From assembly GCF_024105635.1 (NCBI RefSeq), contig NZ_WYDQ01000001.1:186001-250000 (forward strand): 64,000 nucleotides of DNA, in the 5' to 3' direction. Source of the stretch: Oceanicola sp. 502str15 (GTDB lineage: Bacteria > Pseudomonadota > Alphaproteobacteria > Rhodobacterales > Rhodobacteraceae). Position 1 is the stretch's first letter; every line of letters starts with the position of its first letter. Both the position numbers and the translations under genes were made by a program. Below are positions 23,921 to 30,202 of the stretch, piece after piece. The notes under the pieces were generated by a model, which saw only the letters and a program-made list of their open reading frames with translations, did not search any database and was not told the origin of the DNA.

Positions 23921-24787
23921 ATGACGCTCTTTGCCCAATTCTTTCTGACCGGCATCGTGACCGGCTGCTTCCTGATCCTCGCCACCATCGGCTTTTCCTT
24001 CACCCGCCGGGTCGAGGGCTTTTTGAACATTGCCCACGCGGAGCTGCTCGGCGTGTCGGCCTTCACCACATGGGCGCTGAACAAGCCGCTGGGGGTGAAC
24101 ATCTTCGTTGCCGCGATCGTGGCCATCGTCTTTACCGCCTGCGTGGGGCTGGTGATCGGGCGGGTGGTTTATGATCCGATCCGGCGGTTCGGCCCCTCGG
24201 TCATGCTCATCACCTCCGTCGGCGTGGCCTATGCGATCGGCGGGACGGTGGATGCGCTGATCGGCACGGGGATCCGGACGCTCGATATTCCGCTGGCCTC
24301 GAGCTACCGCTTCTGGGGGCTGCGGATCACCGACTACCAGATCCTCGTGGTGGTGCTCGCCATTCTGGCCAGCGCCTCGCTGGCGATTTTCCTCAACAAG
24401 ACGAGCACCGGCCTTGCGATCCGGGCGATGTCGGCCAATCCCGACCTTGCAGCCTCGCGCGGCATCGACGTGCGCAAGACCAGCCGGGCGACATGGCTCA
24501 TCTCCTCGGGGATGGCGGGGATCGCGGGGGTGATGCTTGGCGTCATCGCCACGCTCTCCACCGACATCGCCTTTCACCAGATCCTCCAGATCCTCGCCGT
24601 GGCGATCCTTGCCGGGCTGGGCTCGCTCTATGCGGTCATCCTCTCGGGGCTGATCGTGGGCGTGGCGATGGATGTCTCGGTGTTCTGGATCCCGGCGGGC
24701 TACCGCCCGCTGATCGCCTTTGCGGTGGTGATCCTTGTTCTTCTGGTCCGGCCGCAGGGCCTTGCAGGGAGCGCGTCTGCCAAATGA
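23921..24787 (+). CDS. livH: Branched-chain amino acid-type ABC transporter permease (LivH family)
   Basis: 288 residues from MTLFAQFFLTGI; the open frame extends 54 codons upstream but without conserved residues. Eight or so transmembrane helices; RRVEGFLNIAHAELLGVSAF, GLAIRAMSANPDLAASRGIDV (EAA-like loop) and LGSLYAVILSGLIVG are LivH landmarks. Inner-membrane channel subunit. Substrate is probably not an amino acid here; the island suggests a pyridine carboxylate. Overlaps livM (ATGA). Confidence 0.9.
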   Translation: MTLFAQFFLTGIVTGCFLILATIGFSFTRRVEGFLNIAHAELLGVSAFTTWALNKPLGVNIFVAAIVAIVFTACVGLVIGRVVYDPIRRFGPSVMLITSVGVAYAIGGTVDALIGTGIRTLDIPLASSYRFWGLRITDYQILVVVLAILASASLAIFLNKTSTGLAIRAMSANPDLAASRGIDVRKTSRATWLISSGMAGIAGVMLGVIATLSTDIAFHQILQILAVAILAGLGSLYAVILSGLIVGVAMDVSVFWIPAGYRPLIAFAVVILVLLVRPQGLAGSASAK

Positions 24788-25704
24788 TCTACTCGCTTGT
24801 CCTCTCGACCCTGATGTTCGGCGCCATGTTCTCGGTGCTGACCGTCTCGCTGAACCTTCAGTATGCCCGCGGCGGCATGATCAACTTCGGCACGGTGGCC
24901 TACTTTGCGGCCGGCGCCTATGCCTATGCCATCGTCACCCAGGAGCCGCCTTCGGGGCTCGACCAGTATGCGGTGGGGCTGAACGCGCCATGGTGGGTCG
25001 GCTTTCTCGTGGCCGGGCTGGCGGCGATGCTCTTTGCGCTCATCACCGGCTGGCCGACGCTGCGGCTGCGCGGGGAATACCTTGCGCTCACCACCTTCGC
25101 CTTTGCCGAGGTGCTGCATTCGGTGCTGCTGAACGAGCGCCGCATCGGCAACGGCAGCGTCGGCATGGCCAATGTCGAGCGGCCCGACCCCTCGGTGATC
25201 GGGCTCGACGACACGCTGGCCTATGCGATTGCCGCCTGCCTGCTGCTGCTGCTGACGGCATGGATCTTTCATCGCCTGCTCTCCTCGCCCTATGGCCGCC
25301 TTGTCGACGCCACCCGCGACGACGAAGTGGCCGCCGAGAGCGTGGGCAAGCAGACGGCGCGGGTGCGGTTGCAGATCTTCGTGATCTCGGCGATCCCGAT
25401 CGGCTTTGCCGGGGCGCTCTACGCGATGATCACCACGCTGGTTGCGCCGGCGCTGTTCACCGCGGAGATCACCTTTTTCGTCTGGATCGCCCTCGCGCTG
25501 GGAGGGGAGCGCACCATCCTTGGCGCGATCCTCGGCACGCTGGCGCTGGTGTTCTTTCAGGAGGCGGTGCGGATGATCCCCTTCGAGACAGTGCGCTCGG
25601 CGCAGATTGCCGCCTCGGTGGAGGAGGTCATCACCGGCATTCTCTTCATCATCGTGTTGCGCTGGCAGCCCTGGGAAAAACTTTCGCGGAGGGCCGAGGC
25701 ATGA
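24784..25704 (+). CDS. livM: Branched-chain amino acid-type ABC transporter permease (LivM family)
   Basis: 306 residues. Typical LivM: LNLQYARGGMINFGTVAYFAAGAYAYA near the N-terminus, WPTLRLRGEYLALTTFAFAE, and GRLVDATRDDEVAAESVGKQT as cytoplasmic coupling loop. Partners LivH in the membrane. Start overlaps the livH stop and stop overlaps the livG start. Confidence 0.92.
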   Translation: MIYSLVLSTLMFGAMFSVLTVSLNLQYARGGMINFGTVAYFAAGAYAYAIVTQEPPSGLDQYAVGLNAPWWVGFLVAGLAAMLFALITGWPTLRLRGEYLALTTFAFAEVLHSVLLNERRIGNGSVGMANVERPDPSVIGLDDTLAYAIAACLLLLLTAWIFHRLLSSPYGRLVDATRDDEVAAESVGKQTARVRLQIFVISAIPIGFAGALYAMITTLVAPALFTAEITFFVWIALALGGERTILGAILGTLALVFFQEAVRMIPFETVRSAQIAASVEEVITGILFIIVLRWQPWEKLSRRAEA

Positions 25705-26474
25705 GCGATACGATCCTGCAACTTGACGGCGTGGTGAAGGAGTTCAACGGCTTCCGCGCCGTGGGCGGCGAGGCCGGGCTGACCTTCGATCTGAAGCGCG
25801 GCGGCTTTCTCGGCCTGATCGGGCCGAACGGCGCGGGCAAGTCGACCACCTTCAACCTGATCTCGGGCGTTCTCACCCCGACCATGGGCAAGGTGACCTT
25901 CGACGGCACCGACCTCTCGGCGCTCTCGATCGCCGAAACCGCCGCGCTCGGCCTCGGGCGCACCTTTCAGACGCCCCGCGCCTTCGAAAGCCTCAGCGTG
26001 ATCGACAATGTGATGGTCGGGCTGGAGCATGAGGCGGAGGGGCCGCTGGCGGCGCTTCTGGGCCGCTGGACCCAGGCCGAGAAGGCGCTGACCGGCAAGG
26101 CGGAGGCGGCGCTGGAGCGGGTCGGGCTGATGGCGCGGCGCAACGACAGCGTGTCCAACCTGTCGGGCGGCGAGCTGCGGATGCTGGAGGTGGCGCGCCA
26201 GCTTGTGCGCGAGCCGCAGATCCTGCTGCTCGACGAGCCGACGGCCGGGGTCGACCCGACCCTTCAGGGCAAGCTCTCCGCCATTCTCGCAGAGCTGCAC
26301 GCTACCGGCACCACGCTGATCGTGGTCGAGCACAACCTCGGCTTCCTGATGCAGCTGGCCGACAGCATCGTCGTGCTGCAGAACGGGGCGCTTCTGGCAA
26401 AGGGCACCCCCGACGAGATCCGCAGCGACCCCGAAGTGATTGCCGCCTACCTGGGAGCCGACCATGAAGCTTGA
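25701..26474 (+). CDS. livG: ABC transporter ATP-binding protein (LivG family)
   Basis: 257 residues. Walker A GPNGAGKST, Q-loop GRTFQTPRAFESLSV (the LivG 'TFQ' form), signature LSGGELRMLEVAR, Walker B ILLLDEPTAGVDP and switch His in VVEHNLGFLM. Energises uptake through LivHM together with LivF. ATGA overlap with livM; livF starts 11 bp before its end. Confidence 0.93.
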   Translation: MSDTILQLDGVVKEFNGFRAVGGEAGLTFDLKRGGFLGLIGPNGAGKSTTFNLISGVLTPTMGKVTFDGTDLSALSIAETAALGLGRTFQTPRAFESLSVIDNVMVGLEHEAEGPLAALLGRWTQAEKALTGKAEAALERVGLMARRNDSVSNLSGGELRMLEVARQLVREPQILLLDEPTAGVDPTLQGKLSAILAELHATGTTLIVVEHNLGFLMQLADSIVVLQNGALLAKGTPDEIRSDPEVIAAYLGADHEA

Positions 26475-27168
26475 AGTGAACGGGCTGCACAGCGGCTATG
26501 GCAAGGTGACGATCCTGCATGGCGTCGATCTGGTGGCCGAGCCGGGAGAGATCACCTGCGTGCTGGGCCCCAACGGCGCCGGCAAATCGACCCTGATGAA
26601 GACCATCGCGGGCCATCTGCCTGCCAGCGCGGGAGAGATCGCCATCGAGGGCGCGCCGCAGGGCGGGCTGACAGCGCTGAAGGCGATCCGCGCGGGCATC
26701 GGCTATGTCGCGCAGGAGCACAACACCTTTGGCGAGATGACGGTGCGCGACAACCTGCTCGCCTCCGGCCTGTCGTTTCCGGGCAGCGAGGCGCTGATCG
26801 AAGAGACCTACCGGCGCTTTCCGATCCTGAAGGAGCGGGCGCGGCAGCAGGCCTCGACCCTTTCGGGCGGCGAGCGGCAGACGCTGGCGATTGCCAATGC
26901 GCTGCTGGCCTCGCCCAGACTTCTGATCCTCGACGAACCCACCGCCGGGCTCGCGCCGATCTTCGTCGACCGCATCGTGGACTGGATCTGCGAGCTCTCG
27001 GCGGGCGGCATGAGCGTGATCTGGGTGGTCGAGCAGAACCCCGAGAAAATTCTGAAGATATCGCGGACCACCTGGATGCTCGACGCCGGGCGCAACCGCG
27101 AAACCCTCCCGAGCGAGGCACTGCTCGAACCGGGGCGGCTGGAGGCCATGCTTCTGCAGGAGCACTGA
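26464..27168 (+). CDS. livF: ABC transporter ATP-binding protein (LivF family)
   Basis: 234 residues from MKLEVNGLHSGYG. Walker A GPNGAGKST, Q-loop GYVAQEHNTFGEMTV, signature LSGGERQTLAIANALL, Walker B LLILDEPTAGLAP and VVEQN switch region (LivF often has Gln after Glu). Second ATPase of the Liv-type importer. Confidence 0.92.
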   Translation: MKLEVNGLHSGYGKVTILHGVDLVAEPGEITCVLGPNGAGKSTLMKTIAGHLPASAGEIAIEGAPQGGLTALKAIRAGIGYVAQEHNTFGEMTVRDNLLASGLSFPGSEALIEETYRRFPILKERARQQASTLSGGERQTLAIANALLASPRLLILDEPTAGLAPIFVDRIVDWICELSAGGMSVIWVVEQNPEKILKISRTTWMLDAGRNRETLPSEALLEPGRLEAMLLQEH

Positions 27169-27248
27169 GCCGAGATGCAAACCCGTCCGTCCGGCAGGCC
27201 GGGCGGGCACCTTGAACAAAAGCCAAAACCAGCAAGGAGAGACCAGAG

Positions 27249-28460
27249 ATGACTTTCAGCAAGACAATGACCGCCGTGACGGCGCTTTCGGTGGCCTTCG
27301 GCGCCGCTGCCCCTGCCTTTGCCGAGGGCGAGGGTGTGACCGTGGGCGTGCTCGTGCCGCTCACCGGCGAGCTTGGCGAGTTCGGCAAGATCGTGGCCGA
27401 TGCCGTGCAGCTCGGCGTTGACGAGATCAACGCGGCCGGTGGCACCAAGTGCGGCCCGCTGACCATTGCCGTGGCAGATACCGGCGGCAGCGCCGAGCAG
27501 GCGATCCGCGAGGCCACCAAGATGATCGACACCGAGGGCGCCGTTGCCATTCTCGGGCCGGCGTCGGGCGAGATGGTGGCGCTGGTCGATCTGGCCAAGC
27601 GGAAGATGACGCCGATGATGTCGCCCTATGCCGGGACCATCACGCTGAACGAGATCGGCGGCGATTACGTGTATCGCACCGTGTCTTCGGATCTTGGCGA
27701 CGGCGCGGCCTCGGGCCTGTGGCTGACCGAGAAGGGGTATCAGCGCGTGGCCTTCCTGGTGCAGAACGAGGAATCCACCATCTCCCCGGCCCAGGTGGCC
27801 AAGGAGGCCGTGGAGGCGGCCGGGATCGAGCTGACCGACTTCATCATCTACAACCCCGGTCAGCCCTCCTACCAGGCCGAGCTGATCTCGGTGCTCGCCA
27901 ACAACCCCGATGCGATCTACCTCGCGGGCGGGCAGGAATCTGGCGTGACGGTGCTCAAGGAGGCCGCTTCGGGCGGGTTCGAGGGCGAGTGGCTGCTGAC
28001 TGCGGATCTGGCGGTGCCGGAGGTCTTCACCTCGGTCGATCCGCGGATCCTGAACGACAAGGCCTATGTCGAGATTGCCGAGGCCGACGGCTCGCTGCCC
28101 GAGTTCAAGGCCTTCTCGGAGCTGACCATGGAGAAGACCGGTGAGGCCCCAGGCCCCTTTGCCGCCAACTCCTACGACATGGCCATGCTGACCGCGATCT
28201 CGCTGGAAGCGGCCGAGGGCTGCACCGGCGAGGCGCTGAATGCGGTGCTGCGGGATGTGACCGAGGGCGGCGAGAAGGTTTCGACCTTCGCGGCGGCCAA
28301 GGAGGCGATCGCGGCTGGCAAGGACGTGGACTACGAGGGCGCGTCCGGCCCGCTGACGCTGGACGAGAGCGGCACGCCGGCCGGGGCCTACATGGTCAAG
28401 AAGGCGGTCGATGGCGCCTGGGTGGATGACACCTTCTACCCGGCCTCCGCCTTCGAGTGA
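27249..28460 (+). CDS. ABC transporter substrate-binding protein (LivJ/LivK family)
   Basis: 403 residues; GGAG SD. Sec signal peptide (MTFSKTMTAVTALSVAFGAAAPAFA). Periplasmic-binding fold type I: VTVGVLVPLTGELGEFG, AVAILGPASGEMVAL, YVYRTVSSDLGDG and FIIYNPGQPSYQAEL. Last gene of the operon, 80 bp after livF, ending at a strong terminator. Ligand unknown; its place beside the picolinate-type genes and the shared operator argue for the pathway substrate. Confidence 0.9.
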   Translation: MTFSKTMTAVTALSVAFGAAAPAFAEGEGVTVGVLVPLTGELGEFGKIVADAVQLGVDEINAAGGTKCGPLTIAVADTGGSAEQAIREATKMIDTEGAVAILGPASGEMVALVDLAKRKMTPMMSPYAGTITLNEIGGDYVYRTVSSDLGDGAASGLWLTEKGYQRVAFLVQNEESTISPAQVAKEAVEAAGIELTDFIIYNPGQPSYQAELISVLANNPDAIYLAGGQESGVTVLKEAASGGFEGEWLLTADLAVPEVFTSVDPRILNDKAYVEIAEADGSLPEFKAFSELTMEKTGEAPGPFAANSYDMAMLTAISLEAAEGCTGEALNAVLRDVTEGGEKVSTFAAAKEAIAAGKDVDYEGASGPLTLDESGTPAGAYMVKKAVDGAWVDDTFYPASAFE

Positions 28461-28483
28461 TCTCGGATCGGCGCAATGAAAGG

Positions 28484-28514
28484 CGGGCCGTCAGGAAACT
28501 GGCGGCCCGTTTTT
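28484..28514. terminator. Rho-independent terminator after the Liv operon
   Basis: CGGGCCG (28484-28490), 12-nt loop, CGGCCCG (28503-28509), then TTTTT. Upstream AAAGG gives it weaker bidirectional capacity for the convergent AttH-like gene. Confidence 0.85.
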
Positions 28515-28535
28515 CGTGCGCGGTGGCGGCGGGCC

Positions 28536-29765
28536 TCATCCGCCCTGCGGCGCGGTGTAGCCGGTCATTTCGAGGTAGCCGCGGCCCTGGTGGCTGCCGG
28601 TGATGGCGACCGGGCCTTCCCAGTAGGGGAAGGAGACCTCCATCCAGGCGTCATCGCGCAGGGCGTCGATTTCGACGTCGAGAGATTGGGCCGGCAGCTC
28701 GACGCGCCAGCGGGTGGGCGGCGCGCTGCCCTCCAGCGGGGTCAGGCGCAGCGCGCCATCGCCGTAGGGGATGGGGGTGCCGTCGGGGGCGATCCATGTG
28801 GCGGAGGTGAAGGTGGTGGCGTCGGTGGCGCGCAGGGCAAAGCCCATGAGGCGGGCGCCGGTGGTGAAGGTGAGCGAGATCCAGTCCCATCCGGCCTGGT
28901 TCTCGGCGAGGGGCTGGGAGGACCATTCGCGGTCGAGCCAGGCATTGCCGGTGACGGGGATCTCGCCGCTGGGGAGGGTGAGGGCGCCGGTCACCTCGTA
29001 GAAGGGTTGCGAGTAGTAGTGGCTGGCCTGACCGCTTGGGGATTTGACCGAGTAGCCCTTGTCGCCCTGAAGCACGAGCGGGCCGGTGGCTTGCAGTTGC
29101 AGCTTATAGGCGAAATCGGGGGCGGAGGCGGTGAGGCTCAGCGCGTCGAGCTCGTCGCCGGTGCCGGAGCCGTTGGCGACCATGTGCCAGTCGTCGATCC
29201 AGGCGGCGAAGGGGGCGGCGGTGACGCCGGCCTGCCCGATGCCGCCCCGCGCCCGGCGCTCGGTGGAATAATGGGCGTTTGGCGTGGTGAGGGCGGCGTG
29301 GGCCATCCAGATCTGCGGCGAGGACCAGCCTTCGGCTTCTGCGGGGGCGAGGGCGGAGCGGAACAGCGTCCACTGGATGCCGTAGGGGGTGCCGTCGGGG
29401 CCGGTGAGGGTGGCGGTGAGATACCACCACTCGATGCGGAAATCGGGGTGGGGGCCGTGGTCGGCGGGGAATTGCAGGCGGGTGTCGGGGGAGGGCAGGG
29501 CGAAGCCGGAGGCATCGGTGCCGAGGCCGGCGAAGCCTTGGGCCGTGGCGGTGAGGGGCGCGGCGGCGAGGGTGGAGAGCCCGGCGAGCAGGGCGCGGCG
29601 GGAGAGGGGGGCGTTGGGCGATGGCGGGACAAGTCCCGCCCTACGCTGGGCAAGCTGCGGTTGGGGGCTGGGGCGCGGCGGGACAAGTCCCGCCCTACGC
29701 TGGGTGAGCTGCGGTTGGTTGCGGGGGCGCGGCGGGACAAGTCCCGCCCTACGGGTGTGGTTCAT
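28536..29765 (-). CDS. AttH/CrtC-like lipocalin-domain exported protein with repeat-derived N-terminus
   Basis: 409 residues. The body (from about residue 75) is the lipocalin-like AttH / hydroxyneurosporene-synthase (CrtC) fold: HPDFRIEWWYLTATL, GIQWTLFRSAL, IWMAHAAL, WLDREWSSQPL, WDWISLTF. Before a Tat-like signal (LSRRALLAGLSTLAAAPLTATA) lie about 50 residues made of three RRAGLVPP repeats, encoded by 54-bp units each containing the GGCGGGAC palindrome. AttH proteins accompany LolCDE-like ABC exporters, and this gene follows such a pair. The repeat-made extension before the signal peptide is odd. The true start could have been lost or moved. Confidence 0.78.
   Translation of the reverse strand: MNHTRRAGLVPPRPRNQPQLTQRRAGLVPPRPSPQPQLAQRRAGLVPPSPNAPLSRRALLAGLSTLAAAPLTATAQGFAGLGTDASGFALPSPDTRLQFPADHGPHPDFRIEWWYLTATLTGPDGTPYGIQWTLFRSALAPAEAEGWSSPQIWMAHAALTTPNAHYSTERRARGGIGQAGVTAAPFAAWIDDWHMVANGSGTGDELDALSLTASAPDFAYKLQLQATGPLVLQGDKGYSVKSPSGQASHYYSQPFYEVTGALTLPSGEIPVTGNAWLDREWSSQPLAENQAGWDWISLTFTTGARLMGFALRATDATTFTSATWIAPDGTPIPYGDGALRLTPLEGSAPPTRWRVELPAQSLDVEIDALRDDAWMEVSFPYWEGPVAITGSHQGRGYLEMTGYTAPQGG
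29623..29748. repeat. GGCGGGAC palindromes, copies 2-4, in a 54-bp tandem array
   Basis: Perfect copies at 29623-29640, 29677-29694 and 29731-29748, spaced exactly 54 bp. They lie in frame inside the AttH-like gene and encode the RRAGLVPP peptide repeats. Confidence 0.92.
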
Positions 29766-30202
29766 CTTTCGCTCGCGGAGGTTTTGAGGACGGCGGAGGG
29801 CTGGGTGCGGTGGAGGTTGATCACCGGCGCGGCGCAAGTGCGGGTGGCGTGGGCGGAGAGCCCGGTGCGCGGGGTGCGGTGGGAGAGGCGGGCGTTGGGC
29901 GATGGCGGGACTAGTCCCGCCCTACGCTGGGTGAGCTTCGGTTGGGTGCTCGGGAGCGGCGGGACAAGTTCTGCCCTGCGGTTGTAGTTCATCTTTCGCT
30001 CCCGGAAGTCTTGAGGGCGGTGAAGCTTGATCACCGGCGCGGCGCAAGTGCGGGCGACGTGGGCGGAGAGCCCGGCGACCGTGGCGAGGCGGGAAAGGCG
30101 GGCGTTGGGCGATGGCGGGACAAGTCCCGCCCTACGCCGGGTGAGCTGCGGTTGGTTGCGGGGGCGCGGCGGGACAAGTCCCGCCTTACGGATGTGGCTC
30201 AT
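29762..30202 (-). CDS. Repeat-derived small frame between permease and AttH-like genes
   Basis: 146 residues, starting MSHIRKAGLVPP. Its ATG overlaps the stop of the FtsX-like gene (ATGA) and its stop overlaps the AttH-like start (ATGA). The sequence is wholly made of two degenerate copies of the ftsX tail plus attH head (AGLVPPSPNARLS twice, RTCAAPVI twice). It has no domain. It is probably a by-product of the duplication rather than a selected gene, but the coupled overlaps mean ribosomes could read through it. Confidence 0.3.
   Translation of the reverse strand: MSHIRKAGLVPPRPRNQPQLTRRRAGLVPPSPNARLSRLATVAGLSAHVARTCAAPVIKLHRPQDFRERKMNYNRRAELVPPLPSTQPKLTQRRAGLVPPSPNARLSHRTPRTGLSAHATRTCAAPVINLHRTQPSAVLKTSASER
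29904..29975. repeat. GGCGGGAC palindromes, copies 5-6
   Basis: Copy at 29904-29921 has a CTAG centre, making a perfect 18-bp palindrome; 29958-29975 is degenerate on its right arm (GTTCTGCC). Spacing 54 bp as in the neighbouring array. Confidence 0.88.
30114..30185. repeat. GGCGGGAC palindromes, copies 7-8
   Basis: Perfect copies at 30114-30131 and 30168-30185, again 54 bp apart, just downstream of the FtsX-like stop codon. Confidence 0.9.

Larger units (their letters stand above)
29763..30199. repeat. Tandem duplication of the ftsX-tail/attH-head junction
   Basis: Two degenerate units (29763-29989, 227 bp; 29990-30199, 210 bp) each begin, on the plus strand, with CATCTTTCGCTC, run through the coding end of the FtsX-like gene (GATCACCGGC) and into the AttH signal-peptide region (GGAGAGCCCGG ... 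GGGCGTTGGGCGATGG) with GGCGGGAC palindromes. The authentic ftsX end follows at 30199. This accounts for the whole 433-bp gap. Confidence 0.85.
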
